Shown: positions 42,245 through 54,110 of the stretch, one piece after another
Layout: each line of letters opens with the position of its first letter
Position numbering within the stretch: position 1 is the stretch's first letter
NCBI GenBank assembly: GCA_039707465.1
Contig: CM077644.1
Location: 148,057,962 to 148,121,961, forward strand
Direction of reading: 5' to 3'
DNA: 64,000 nucleotides
Origin: Rhabdophis nuchalis
Lineage: Eukaryota > Chordata > Lepidosauria > Squamata > Natricidae
Program-made: the position numbers and the translations under genes
Notes under the pieces: model-generated
Seen by the model: the letters and a program-made list of their open reading frames with translations, nothing else
Database searches by the model: none
What the model was told of the DNA's origin: nothing

Positions 42245-42535
42245 TTAGAATGGGACAACTCTCCACAGCCAACTCACCATGGGACAACTCACTGCAGGAC
42301 AATTTAACAATTAATTCTTTAAAATAAATAAAACTTACTTTATTTTTGCCATTCACATGTCATTCTGTCCTTCCTTTTGCACTTTTTCTTTAATAATTCT
42401 ATTCTACTGTTTCTTTGACATTAGTTAGAACAACTAATTAGAACAACTCTTCTGCAATGAGTTGTTCCTGCAGTGAGTTGGCCATGGCAAATTGGCCACA
42501 GAGAGTTGGCCATGGCGAATTGTCATAGACCCTAT
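42245..42535. repeat. Foldback repeat built of GGACAACTC units
   Basis: The left flank has three GGACAACTC / GCCAACTC units, and the right flank has their reverse complement (GAGTTGTTC, GAGTTGGCCATGG) around an AT-rich centre. The outer units are direct near-repeats of about 17 bp. Likely a non-autonomous DNA element, but the ends and duplication are unclear. Confidence 0.65.
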
Positions 42536-42900
42536 GCTGTTAGATGCCTCTATGGACGCCACAGGTTTCGTGTCTTCTGCAGCTTGAGCAAAAGTGATCA
42601 TGAATGGTGGTTCCCAATAATGGAAGAAGACAGGGATGCTTCCAACAGAACTGTAGTAAACAGTGGGAGTTGAGCCAGTTCTGCCTCAATGACCATAGCA
42701 GCCATGTCTTTGCTGAAGTGTTTCAAATCCATAGCCATAGCCAAACGTGTTAGAACCAGAGGGGAAATGAAGCTGGAATAACTAAGGATAACTTCAAGTT
42801 GCTGGGGATGAGGTAAAATATGAGGATATGGCAGAAAAAAAAATTACAGTGTTTGTATCACGGTGAGGAGAACGCAAGGAAGAGGCTTTTAAGCTTATCA
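42536..42900. other. No recognised gene or element
   Basis: Unassigned. Confidence 0.35.
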
Positions 42901-42902
42901 AA

Positions 42903-43505
42903 TTTACTTATTTATTTAGTTTGTCAAACAAGTACGAGATAACAGGTATAAGTATAAATATGGACATGAACACAGGAAATGGGTATGAATAAATGGGGAC
43001 AGTAGGACATGGATGGCAGGCACGCTGGTGTGCTTATGCATGCCCCCTTACAGACCTCTTAGGAATGGGGTTCATGCTAGACAGTTTAAGGTTAATGTTA
43101 TGGAGTTTTGAGGATATAACAACAGAGTCGAGTAGAGCATTCCAGGCATTGACCACTCTGTTGCAGAAGTCATTTTCTGCAATCGAGTTTGGAGCGGTTT
43201 ACTTGAGTTTGTATCTATTGTTTGCCCATGTATTATTGAGGTTGAAACTGAAGTAATCATTGACAGGTAGGATGTTGCAGCAGACAATTTCGTGTACTAT
43301 GCTTAGTCAGACCATAGCAGCGTAGTTCTAAGTTGTCCAAGCCCAAAATTTCAAGCCTGGTGGCATAAGGTATTCTATTGTGAGCAGAGGAGTGGAGTAC
43401 TCTTCTCGTGAAATACTTTGGGCTCACTCGATTGTATTAATGTCTGATATACATTGTGGATTCCAGGCAAATGAGCTGCATTCGAGAATTGGTCTGGCTC
43501 AAATT
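42903..43505 (-). mobile_element. CR1-superfamily LINE C-terminus
   Basis: The minus strand translates, across frameshifts, to RPILEYSSFAWNPQC, SDINTIERAQ, RLEILGLDNLELRCYGLT and NRVVNAWNALLDSVV, the region after the reverse transcriptase in CR1-superfamily LINEs. It ends in a (TAAA)n tail at 42903. It differs clearly from the CR1 at 36.4 kb and from the L2-type copies. Confidence 0.7.
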
Positions 43506-44181
43506 GCTCACACTCAAAGCAGTTTTGAATGCGTAAAAATGGGAACTGAAATGTATATACCTCTTGCTTACAGATTCCAGATTCAAATAATGGTCAGATT
43601 CATCGGAAGGCTAAAACTTTAATTAAAGAGCAGTAGATGACTGGGGAGATGGGGAAACATCAAAAGGTACCATGTGCCATGCCATTTATTGACAGCAAAC
43701 ACAGCAATTGTTTGAGTGATTTTTGATTTTGATGGTGGCTCCCTTGGCTGTAAAACACATTTCTACCAATACCTAGCAACAGCTTTAAACTTCATATACT
43801 TGTAGACTTTTGTTAAGTTCAGGTTCATTCCTTAATGCTTAAGCAACTGAGCTTTTGCCATGGGAAGGTTCAATTAAATTGCTTGAAGCCAGAGAAAATG
43901 AGTATAAAGAAGACGAACTCTTAGAAACGGCCTCAGGGGAGGAGAATGTAGATATTTACAGTTGCAAAGAAAAGATAGAACAAATCTCTTTTTCTGTCAT
44001 ATCCTAAATCCCTTGGCTTTCGTATCTAACACAATTCTGATACAGAATACATCTGTGCATCTGGAAAATGACTAATACTTTGCATCTGTTTTCCAGGTCA
44101 ACATCAGTCAGATAATATTTGGAACAGAATATGGATAATGGGTATGGAAATATGGGAAAATTTCTCTTTCCTAAAATGACT
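43506..44181. other. No recognised gene or element
   Basis: Unassigned. Confidence 0.4.
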
Positions 44182-44248
44182 AATAGGTTTAGGCATGGGA
44201 GCAAGCTATAATAAACTATTATAGCTTGCTCCCCTGCCTAAACTTATT
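44182..44248. repeat. Short foldback with 32-bp arms
   Basis: 44182-44213 and 44217-44248 are reverse complements with two mismatches and a 3-base loop. It resembles no other element here. No target duplication was noted. Confidence 0.85.
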
Positions 44249-44773
44249 ATTTTGCTGCCTGCTTATTGAAGCAATGTGTATATGAATCTATTACCTATTT
44301 TCAGATCATGACTTGGTTTAACATGTTGTGTAAATCCAATCAATCACAGCTTATTAAGCAATGTTTTAGAAACTTGGCTTAATATGAAATGTGAACCCAG
44401 GCAGTGCTAATGACTTGAGTTCCAAACAGGGTCATGTCTTTTGCAGTATACATAAGAATTCAGTTCATAATTACACACAAAGGTTAATACGGAGGACAGC
44501 AGTAAGACCATTGCTTGCAGAATTGCAATGTAAATAACATACTATTTTAGTCTTCAATGGGAATATACTTACACAATTTCCTTCTAGATAATTTCCAAAC
44601 AGTTGATTCTATCAATGTCTTTCAAAGCGTTTTATTAAAAAGTATTATGCCACCTTAATGTTAAGAGTTTACATTAACTTGACTTTTACTATTAAAATTG
44701 GATAAATAAATAAATGTTCATATTAAATTACCCAGTAGAAAAACTATTGTATAAAAAAAAATAAAGACACAAA
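44249..44773. other. No recognised gene or element
   Basis: Unassigned AT-rich sequence. Confidence 0.4.
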
Positions 44774-44775
44774 TA

Positions 44776-45656
44776 CCGTATTTTTTGGAGTATAAGATGC
44801 ACCAGAGTATAAGACGCACCAAGGTTTTGAAGAGGCAAATTACAAAAAAAAGTAGGTAAGTAGATAGAGGGATAGAGAGGGAGAGAAAGAAAGAGAAATA
44901 CAGTTAGTAGGTAGGTCGGTAGAGAGAGTAGGTAGGTAGGTAGATAAAGGAGAGAGAGAGAGAGAAATAGAAATACAGTAGGTAGGGAGAGAGAGAGAAT
45001 GTGTAGGTAGATAGGTAGGTAGAAGGATAGATAGAGAGAAAGAGAGAGAGAGAGAATAGAGAGAGAGAAATACAGTAGGTAGGTAGGGAGAGAGAGTGTG
45101 TAGGTAGGTAGGTAGGTTGATGTTTCCAGGTATCCTGGAGAAGGAAATCGCTGACAAACCTTAAGACTTCATTTCTGCTGGCACAGAAACAGTTAAAGAG
45201 CAGGGAAAAAACCATTTGCAAACCTCCCCAAAAAAGGCCTGTTTCTCCACAAAAATGGGGCTGTTTTTCTTCAAATAAAAAGCACGAATAGCCTTGGGGG
45301 CTTGCAGAGTGCTCCTGGGCAGGGGAGGTCAAAAATGAGCAAAAAAACAGCCCATTTATTGCAAAAACGGGCCATTTTTGTGTCAAATAAATTGCATGCA
45401 TAGCCCTATGAAGGCTTATAGAGTGCTGCTGGGGGTTTGGGGGGGGGCAAAAACAGCCCATTTGAGGCTCATTTCTGCCCTCCCCATTCCCCAGGAGTTC
45501 TCTGGAAGCCTCCATAAGGCTAGGCACAGCCAGTTTGGTGAAGGGGGCGGGGTTTCAGGAGGCAAAAAAATGCTGTATTCGATGTATAAGACACACCCAG
45601 ATTTTCAGCCCCTTTTTAGAGGAAAAAAGGTGCGTCTTATACTCTGAAAAATATGG
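44776..45656. mobile_element. TA-flanked inverted-repeat transposon, 881 bp
   Basis: Ends CCGTATTTTTTGGAGTATAA and the complement TTATACTCTGAAAAATATGG are inverted repeats over about 28 bp. Each is flanked by TA, as in Tc1/mariner insertions. Near the left end is a 260-bp imperfect (TAGG)/(GAGA) array (44850-45115). The rest has three AAAAA-rich, GCAGAGTGCTCCTGGG-type repeats. No transposase is recognisable. Confidence 0.85.
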
Positions 45657-45875
45657 TAGTTTTGCTGTGCGATGTTTCTGGGAATGCCTTGTTTTTTATC
45701 TGGGTTACTTTTAGTAGGACTGCAAGCTGTTCTGAGTTGGTTCATGATTGCATATAAAATCTTGCAAAACGAAGTACAGCAAAAAAATAAATAAAAGTCA
45801 CACTACAGTAGAAAAGCACCAAGACCTAATTTTTGAAGACATAACAGTATCAGACTGTCAAATTAGCAATTTCAT

Positions 45876-46330
45876 TAGAATAGAATAGAATAGAATAGAA
45901 TAGAATAGAATAGAATAGAATAGAATAGAATAGAATAGAAAAGAATAGAATAGAATAGAATTCTTATTGGCCAAGGAATTTGTCTTTGGTGCATATGCTC
46001 TCAGTGTACATAAAAAGACATGAAAAGATACATTCATCAAGAATCATAAGGAACAACACTTAATGATAGTCATAGGGTACAAATAAGCAAACAGGAAACA
46101 ATATTAATATAAATTGTAAAGATACAAACAACAAAGTTACAGTCCTGCAATCATAAGTGGGAGGAGATGGGTGATAGGAACGATGAGAAGACTAATTGTA
46201 ATAGTAATGTAGCTTTAGTAAATAGTTTGACAGTGGTGAGGGAATTATTTGTTTAGCAGAGTGATAGCATTCAGGGAAAAACTGTCCTTGTGTCTAGTTG
46301 TCTTGGTGTGCAGTGCTCTATAGCATCATT
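45876..46330 (-). mobile_element. Snake CR1-type LINE 3' end with (AATAG)n
   Basis: About 17 units of AATAG are followed by TTCTTATTGGCCAAGGAATTT and TCTTGGTGTGCAGTGCTCTA, in antisense. In snakes this LINE 3' end is known to seed (AATAG)n and (ATAG)n microsatellites. Truncated near 46330, without coding sequence. Confidence 0.8.
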
Positions 46331-46345
46331 TATAATAAGAAATAG

Positions 46346-46445
46346 TACTACCATTGCACTGATGATGCTACCTAGTTAGGTAATGAAACGTCTGCAAGAA
46401 AACAAGCAAGCTCAGAGAGCACCTCAGTTCATCCCTGAGTTACAA
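46346..46445 (+). mobile_element. Penelope-like terminal fragment
   Basis: CACTGATGATGCTACCTAGT then AGGTAATGAAACGTCTGC shows the hairpin-GAAACGTCTGC signature of Penelope-like elements. It is close to a hammerhead core (CUGAUGA...GAAAC) but has an extra base next to stem II. No coding part. Confidence 0.55.
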
Positions 46446-47385
46446 ATATTCTCCTTTATTGATAGTATTACTGCTTTATTCAAGGACCATCTAGGTTTCT
46501 GGGATGGCTAAGTAGAAAACATTGACTTCTAAATAGGATGAAATCAAAACCAAGGTTTTATTACACACAGGGGCAGCTATGGACCACAGTCCCCTTTCTC
46601 TCTGGCCCAGCTGAACTGCTATTAGCTGTCAAATTTACCTGCTTGAAGATTGTTGGAGAGAAAAATGACTATTTCCTTTTGATTTGGATTACAGTCCTTC
46701 ATCCTTATCAACATTCAATGGGTATTCTACCTTCCACAGATTAGGCCAGCTACAAGAATTTGGAGAGATACACATTTCATACGGACAGTGGCCAGAAATT
46801 CAAGGAGAAAACCAGCTTGGGGGAGACTCGGCAGTGTAGAAGAAGAGCCATCTTCTTTCTGCCAACAAACTTTGTAAGGTACAAGGTTTGCACATGAATC
46901 GAAGGGAGAAAGAATGTAGGTGTATGTTTGAGTATTGTTTGTAGCCATCCTATCCCAGCTTTCAAAAAGAGAATGGGCAGCCAATCACATCCTACATTTT
47001 ATCCTTCCTTGAAAAAAACATAGGACTAAAGAGGTATATATTTAGAACCCTTTCTGGGAAGTAATGGCTCTGTTCCCAATATTTTAGGTATGACAAACTA
47101 TAATTAACATGTGTGAGAAATTAGAGCAGATTTGGAGAACAATGGCTCCTGTTTTAGTGTTACACAGACTCAGCATAATTAAAAATAAGTACGTAAGTGT
47201 TAATTTGCTCTCCTCTTGGCTGCAAGTGTGTTTGTTTGAAAAGGAGGAGGGCATTGTTTGCCTGCTATGAAAGGAAATAGAGATTAAATGGGAGAGTTAT
47301 CCAGATGTGCAAGATGTTAGATGAATGCAGCTGCAAAACTCAACACTATCTGGAAAGTAGTGAAGATTTGGGATGATTTGGGGCA
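46446..47385. other. No recognised gene or element
   Basis: About 0.9 kb of unassigned sequence. Confidence 0.45.
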
Positions 47386-47640
47386 TCCTAAAACAGGGGC
47401 CACCAACCTTTCAGACCTCAGGGACCACTAAATTCATAATTTTAAATCCTGCAGACTACTAATACGATCTGCCTGATGGCTGGCTGGGTGAGTGTGGCAA
47501 GGTGGTCATGTGACTGGGTGGGCATGGCCAACTTGATGTCACTCACATCAAGGGACACCTTGCCAGCCTATAATCACCACTCCTCACCTGCCTGCCCGGG
47601 CCCCAACAGGAAGCAGTTACTGGAGCTAAGCAGCCACCAT

Positions 47641-47830
47641 GATTTATTTATTTATTTATTTTTGAATTTTTATACCGCACCTTCTCCCAGCGGGACTCAG
47701 GGCGGTGTACAGGCCTCAATAAAATTCAACTAGTATAAAATCACTAATATAAAACAATTAAAATACAATTAAAAATCTATTAAATAGTACGCCTGGTTTT
47801 GATAAAAGCCCTATCTAAAAACCCTCTCTA
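47641..47830 (-). mobile_element. L2-type LINE 3' tail in hAT
   Basis: Complement of ACCGCCCTGAGTCCCGC and GTGCGGTATAAAAATTC, with (TTTA)n at 47644-47662. Only the untranslated end is retained. Confidence 0.8.
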
Positions 47831-47846
47831 AAACCAATTAAAAGAG

Positions 47847-48110
47847 TTGGTAAATCAGCTGACTCAGTTCAAATTGGATCTGACCAAGAAGGAGCCTCAG
47901 CAGAAGCACCTCACTAAGGACTACAAGCATAGGCTTTCTAAGCAGAGGAAAGACCTGCAGGAGTGCAAGGCCAGGTACTGGCACATTGAGGCTCAGCAGG
48001 ATGAGATGGTCAGCCATGATGTAGTCCCACTGGAACAAGGCCTTCTGGCTCTTCACCACCAGCGGCACTTCCCTCCAGCCTTCGCCCAAAACCCCACACC
48101 AGGAGGCTGA
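47847..48110 (+). pseudogene. Unrecognised coding-like fragment inside hAT
   Basis: An 87-codon open frame with a strongly heptad-like, charged composition (QFKLDLTKKEPQQ, LSKQRKDLQECKARYW, EAQQDEMVSHD, then LLALHHQRHFPP). It reads like a coiled-coil protein piece rather than random translation, and GC content and codon use differ from the AT-rich surroundings. I cannot name the parent gene. It could be a captured host exon or part of an old transposon protein. Confidence 0.4.
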
Positions 48111-48326
48111 AGCAGTCAGAATTTCTGCCCCCCTTGGACCCACATAAAAAGACGGGGACTCTCTGGAGCAACACAAGCATGTATCCAGCCCAGGGGCCAT
48201 AGTTTGAGGACCCCTGATTTAGTGCAATATTAAAAAAATGCAAATAATTTTTCTGCGGACCACCAAAATTTTCTCACAGACCACCAGTGGTCCACGGCCC
48301 ACCAGTTGGTCACTGCTGTCCTAAAC

Positions 48327-49294
48327 AATAGGTACACAGAGGTGGTCCTGAATTCTACTTTACAATGAATTGTCCTCTCTTTGAAGAGACTATCTGAAGG
48401 GCTGCCCAGTTCAACTCTGCTTTAGAGATAACTTTCAGATCTGCTGTTTTCTTATAGTTATCTGTTAACCATTAGCATCTGAACAGTAGACTAAGTGGGC
48501 ACACAAGTATCATGTTTTCTTTCTCCTTAAATATTAATGAGGCTTGCTAAATGTATCGGTGCACATTTTATCCAAAATATGCTATGCATCCTTAAAGCGG
48601 CTCTGCTGTGTTTCTGCCAAGGACCACAATGCTCAAACAAGAGATGTTACACAAAGTATTGTTTGTTGCAGTATCCTACATTTCAGCTAAAAGAAAAAAC
48701 CCCTGCAGATGCCCATAAGCACAGAACAGCTGCCTTTTTAATGAAATGGTGTAAGAGCATTGAAGCCAAGTGTACAGAATCTTCTGTAACTGTGCTTTTA
48801 ACAACAGCACAAAGTATAGAGAAGACAGGAATTAATTGTTGTCTCTATGCAGTTACAAGCTTATCAGTTACCAAGAGTCACACTCCTATTAAAAATAGAA
48901 GCAAAACAGAGGCTAGATTTCCCTTATTCAGCCCTAGTTAGCTCTAGTTGAGGTGAAGGACTCCAATAGTGTGGCAACTATATGCTTTCATTTCAGCTAA
49001 GACTGTGCAATACTTTCTTGCTTGTTTCTTAGGCTTCCTCTAGAAACTCCAATATTCCATTTGCTGTCTTTACACAACAAATGGAAAAGAATGCTTCACA
49101 GTTGTGTCTGTGGTGTGGATGGGATGAAGCTTGAAATATAATATTAATTCAAGCTTGTTATCCACCCAAAACTCAAGCTTCCCTTTCTAAATTAAATCAT
49201 TTAAATTTAATCCTGATCAATCCTGGCCCAGTTCAGAATCACCCAGAACTCAAGCTCAGGTGTACCCCAAAAAAAGATTGCACATGGAAATGGT
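48327..49294. other. No recognised gene or element
   Basis: Nearly 1 kb unassigned. The open frame 48537-48941 (134 residues, plus) has no recognised domain. Confidence 0.45.
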
Positions 49295-49341
49295 ATAGGG
49301 CTTCATGCTTGAGCAGGGGCTTGGACTAGAAGACCTCCTGG

Positions 49342-50094
49342 ATGGGTAGTAACAAACTCAAACTCAACCTGTCCAAGACTGAGTGGCTGTGGTTTCCGGC
49401 ACCCCGGTTCAGCCAGATAACTCCAACTCTGGCCATTGGGGGTGAAACACTGGCCCCTGTGGAGAGGGCGCACAATTTGGGTGTCCTCCTGGATTCCCGG
49501 CTGTCCATGGAGGACCATGTGGTGGCCGTGGCCAGGGGGGCGTTCTATCAGGTATGCCTGATGCGCCAATTGCGCCCCTTACTGGACCGGGCTGCCCTTC
49601 GCACAGTCACTCAAGCACTGGTGACATCCTGACTTGACTACTGTAACGCTCTCTACATGGGGCTTCCGTTGAGGTGCACCCGAAAGCTACAGCTAGTCCA
49701 GAATGCGGCAGCGCGGGTGATTATGGGAGCCTCTAGGTACTCCCACATAACACCTCTCCTGCGCGAACTGCACTGGCTTCCTGTGGCCTTTCGGGTGCGC
49801 TTCAAGGTTTTGACGACCATCTTCAAAGCGCTCCATGGCTCGGGGCCTAATTATATGCGAGACTGTCTTCTGCCCCATACATCCCTTTGTCCGCTCCGCT
49901 CCCACAGAGAGGGCCTTCTTAGGGTGCCGTCGGCCGGGCAATGCCGGTTGGCGACACCCAGGGGAAGGGCCTTCTCTGTGGCGGGCCCTACCCTCTGGAA
50001 TGACTTACCCTCCGAACTACGTACCATCTCAGACCTCCGCCTCTTCCACCAGCGTCTTAAGACGCATCTTTTCCAACAAGCCGACCTAACATAA
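49342..50094 (+). pseudogene. L2-type LINE polyprotein C-terminus, one stop
   Basis: The frame begins within the reverse transcriptase: NKLKLNLSKTEWLWF, LAPVERAHNLGVLLDSRLSM, VCLMRQLRPLLD and VTQALVTS, then a TGA at 49630 where relatives have Arg, then LDYCNALYMGLPLRC, LQLVQNAAARVIMG, LLRELHWLPVAFRVRF, FKALHGSG, RSHREGLLRVPSAG, RGRAFSVAGPTLWNDLP and LKTHLFQQ. The catalytic YADD lies upstream and is missing. The stop looks like CGA-to-TGA decay. The longest L2-type copy in the window. Confidence 0.9.
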
Positions 50095-50301
50095 CCTCCC
50101 ATTTTGACCGTTTTTTAGATAGTTTTAATTTGGGGGATTTTATACAATTTTAGCACAGGGTATATTTAATATTTAATAGTTTTTAAAATTTTGTACCTTT
50201 TGTTATATTTGTTATGTTTTAAATTTCCTGTGCGCCGCCCTGGGTCCTTTTTGGAGAAGGTGCGGGGTATAAATCGGAAAAAAGAAAAGAAAGGAAAGAA
50301 A
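50095..50301 (+). mobile_element. 3' untranslated end of the L2-type LINE
   Basis: GTGCGCCGCCCTGGGTCC followed by GTGCGGGGTATAAATC and an A/G-rich tail (GGAAAAAAGAAAAGAAAGG). Same tail as at 2.9 and 17.9 kb. Confidence 0.85.
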
Positions 50302-50340
50302 CCTCCAACAAGGTACCTTCCAACTCTGCTTTTTGGTTAT

Positions 50341-50571
50341 TTTCAAGCTTCCCTTCCTAAATTAAACCATTTAAGTTTAATCCTGATCAAATTTGGCCCA
50401 ATTCAAAATGGATTCAACTGGGCCCTTCTTGCTAACCTGCTCTCACTGTTTAGTGTTTGTATGTTACAAACAAGGAGGGGAATCACTAAAAATCACCATA
50501 ATTTCCAAAATTTCCCCAGGAAAACACAATCGTGATAGTTGCCATCACTCAGGCTGAACCTTCTTTTAGCC
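50341..50571. other. No recognised gene or element
   Basis: Short unassigned stretch. Confidence 0.3.
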
Positions 50572-50665
50572 CAGTGATTCTCCAGTTGTGGTCCGCAGAC
50601 AGACCACTGGTAGCCCATAAAGGCTCACCAGGTAGTCAGTAGTCCCCACACATTCACTACCATTC
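50572..50665. mobile_element. Truncated hAT left end
   Basis: CAGTGATTCTCCAGTTGTGG then GACAGACCACTGG resembles the right end of the element at 47394-48318 in reverse. No right terminus found. Confidence 0.5.
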
Positions 50666-50884
50666 ATGTGATTAGACCAAAGACTCCTTGCGCTTTTCTT
50701 CCTGGGTTCATTGCCAGTCAGATTCTTTGTTCAATTATCCTCCCTCCAGAGTGGTTCTGCACAACTTCTGTCTCCATCAAAGAAATTTTCTCCTGTGGAG
50801 CTTGCAGGCAGGTGGTACTTAATATTTTGTGGACATTATTTGCAGTCCATGAGAATATCACTACCCAGGAGATGTAAGAGATTA

Positions 50885-51436
<552 letters not shown>

Positions 51437-52244
51437 GATAGGACTGTTCCAAGTTTACCCATGTTTGTTTTATGTGTACTAAATTAATTTTTGATGTTGC
51501 TTTTCATGCTGGGTTGTTGTGACAAGTTTGCCAAAATTGGTCAGTGGCTGAAAACAGGTTCACTGAAACCCAGAAATGATATTATAAGCAGCGATGCAAG
51601 AACTACGGTTCAGGAATCTGGTAAGAGTGAACGTATTCCCACAACACTTCTAGATCCTGAGTTTACACGTGCATAAAGAAACCCAGAAAGAAAAGTGGGA
51701 AAATACAATTATGCATACCTAAAAATGCAGTTTCATTGAAACAGAGATCCTCTCTCTCTTACCCTTGTGTTATTATATTAGGAAAATATACTACAGTGTT
51801 TTTAAATAATCCCATAAAGCTCAGGGTTGTTATTTTATGGCATGAGGTGGCACATAAAACAATCCAAGTGGTAAATAAACACTTAATTTGGGATTAATGA
51901 TTGGGGGGGGGGGGGGTTACACAAGACTTTTAAAATCTAGGGGATGGGAAATCATATCAAATCAAATCCTTTATGGTCATTAAGCAGAAATCCAATTTAA
52001 TACATAAAATGAATACCTAATAAAAATAAAAATAATAATAATCATCATATGTAAATAACTTTACTTCCTGTCCTATGATGGCGACTTCTCTATGTGAATC
52101 TGTGTTGCTAAATAGCAAAAACGTGATATCAGAATTTTTTAGGATTTATGCCAGCTGTATGGCAGATGACATAACATTTTTCAGTATGACTGGGAACATT
52201 ATTTTTAAAATGGTTGGGGTTGCTATGATCTTAAATCAGAATAA
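51437..52244. other. No recognised gene or element
   Basis: Unassigned. A G-homopolymer lies at 51903-51916, and (AAT)n-like sequence near 52030. Confidence 0.45.
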
Positions 52245-52340
52245 CAGCCACAGTCCCTTAAGATGGGGCACCCAGTAACCTAGCAGCAGAAATGTTGGGG
52301 TCAATTGTGTTCGTAAGTTGAGGACTATCTGTATAAATTT
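52245..52340. mobile_element. Right end of TA-flanked family T
   Basis: GTCAATTGTGTTCGTAAGTTG and GAGGACTATCTGTA form the right terminus. The rest of the element is missing. Confidence 0.65.
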
Positions 52341-52587
52341 ACAGGAGTTTTTTTTTTCCAGCTGGGTTTTTTTCTCTACCTGGGATTTGACCTGTCCATC
52401 ATGTTTATTCTTATATATATTTCTAGTAATTCCCCATTTTTGTGAATTCGGGATGAATGGGATGAGACTAAGAGATATTACTTCTCCATTGTGACCCCAG
52501 CATTTTGGAGTAATATTCTTCTGGAAATGAGATTGGCCCTGTTGTTGATTACTTTCTGGAAATATGTCCTGTCAGAACTTATCTGGA

Positions 52588-52990
52588 GACGAAATAATAA
52601 GAAAGGTTATGGACTGTGCTGAAATGGACAAATTAACTAAAGAAATCCAGGGAAAAGAAGAATCAGAATTCTATCAGATATGGGATAAATGGTATACTAT
52701 AGGTGGATGGAGGAAAGAAACAAGAACTAATGAAGGAATACAGCAAAACTTAAAAAGAGTAGTTATGAGTAAAATAAGAGGGTTTAGAATGGTGAAATCC
52801 AAATGAAATAGAACAGAAGGGGACACAATATAAGATGAGCGGCTTCGATTAACAATTGCTACTAGAAAGAACAGGAAGTTCCTGTTCGTATTGTATGGTG
52901 TAAATGTAGTGTATGTCTAAGTTTTGTGTGAATGTATTTTATATGTATTTTATATGTTTGTAAATAAAATTTATTAATTAAAAAAAAAAA
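52588..52990 (+). mobile_element. LINE-1 ORF2 3' end with target duplication
   Basis: The frame reads EIIRKVMDCAEMDKLTKEIQ and EESEFYQIWDKWYTI, the end of squamate L1 ORF2. The 3' untranslated region has AATAAA near 52966 and ends in poly(A). A 13-bp duplication with one mismatch (gaacttatctgga 52575-52587; gaacttatctaga 52991-53003) flanks it, so this is a standard 5'-truncated insertion. Confidence 0.92.
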
Positions 52991-53003
52991 GAACTTATCT
53001 AGA

Positions 53004-53442
53004 TAAATTTTAGAAGCAGGCAATCTTATATGGCTTGAAACTTGGGAATCTGCAGGGTCATTTGTCCCAGATTTTGTTAGCTCAGTTCAGAGAATGTCTG
53101 CTGAAGAGACTCACCTACCAAGAGGCACAACTGGAGGGACCTCAAAAGTAGGCATTCTTTGTAGGAATTCCCCTCCTTCAGAACAGCCCTCCTCACTCAA
53201 GGCGAGGGTGGCTTCCATTTTTGTGGCCTTCTGGAAGCTTGCAGCAACACAGCTCTTTTTGCAAGGCCTGTGGGACCCACTGTTGTTGTGTTGTTGGCAT
53301 CAGTAATGTAATGATGCTATATATTAGGGTGAATGCTTTTATCAAATTCTAATTGTTCTTGCATGGGCTTATGTTTGTTCCCTGCTTAGAATCTTCTGTG
53401 ATTGAAGTGGTTTCTAATCTCATAAATACATACCTCCATACA
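53004..53442. other. No recognised gene or element
   Basis: Unassigned. Confidence 0.4.
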
Positions 53443-53552
<110 letters not shown>

Positions 53553-53687
53553 CAATTAGAGTGGCCTTTTAAAGCAATTTAATGCTTTTGGTAAAAGCAG
53601 CTTCCATAGACTGAAATTGCCTTGGTAGTTCGTATAAAGCTGTCTATTTTCTCAGAAGGTATTAGTATTCTTACAGATTAGCTAGAT

Positions 53688-54110
53688 CAGTGATGGCAAA
53701 CCTTTTTAGCACCAAGTGCCGAAAGGAAGTGCATGCCTAGTGTCGAAAATGGTGCACTTTGTGCGTGCTTGTCTGGGCCACGAACAGGAAGAGGAGCTGC
53801 CCAGGGAACATGCGCACACTGGAAAATTAACTTCTGGTTTCTGATGCATGCATATGTATTGGCCAGCAAGTCTTCCCGTTACTGCCGCACATTTGCATGT
53901 GCCAATCAGCTGGCTGCCACACATGCTTATGCGGGAAAACGGAAGACCAGCTCTTTCAGTTTCCGACTGGCGCAAGCACAAAGGCCAGCTGCTCATCACA
54001 TGGGAATGAGCACGAGAAACCCAGAAGAGGAATGGGTGATGCCACACGTGTCAGATGACATGGCTCCGTGTGCCACTTCAGGCACACATGCCATAAGTTC
54101 GCCATCACAG
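53688..54110. mobile_element. Non-autonomous hAT element, family G
   Basis: Starts CAGTGATGGCAAACC and ends GTTCGCCATCACAG. Perfect 8-bp duplication AGCTAGAT at 53680-53687 and 54111-54118. The interior is CpG/GCATGC-rich. Confidence 0.93.

Larger units (their letters stand above)
47394..48318. mobile_element. Composite hAT element with LINE tail and coding-like insert
   Basis: Left end CAGGGGCCACCAACCTTTC and right end GTTGGTCACTGCTG. Flanks TCCTAAAA (47386-47393) and TCCTAAAC (48319-48326) match at 7 of 8. Inside are an L2-type LINE tail (47641-47830, minus) and a 264-bp open frame (47847-48110). At 48191-48216 there is a second hAT terminus ending GAGGACCCCTG. It is therefore at least two hAT elements and one LINE nested together. 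Confidence 0.8.
49295..50340 (+). mobile_element. CR1 3' end split by L2-type LINE
   Basis: 49295-49343 reads GCAGGGGCTTGGACTAGAAG and ACCTCC. The CR1 end resumes at about 50302 (ACCTCCAACAAGGTACCTTC). The inserted L2-type LINE occupies the interval between, with ACCTCC on both sides as a short duplication. Confidence 0.75.

Noticed and set aside
46356..46395. Active hammerhead at CACTGATGATG...GAAACG
   Set aside because: An extra base separates the core from stem II, and no stem III or cleavage triplet of normal layout was found; kept only as a Penelope-like motif.
48537..48941. 134-residue open frame that could be a small gene
   Set aside because: No domain, signal or splice context seen. 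AT-rich random frames of this size are expected in 64 kb.
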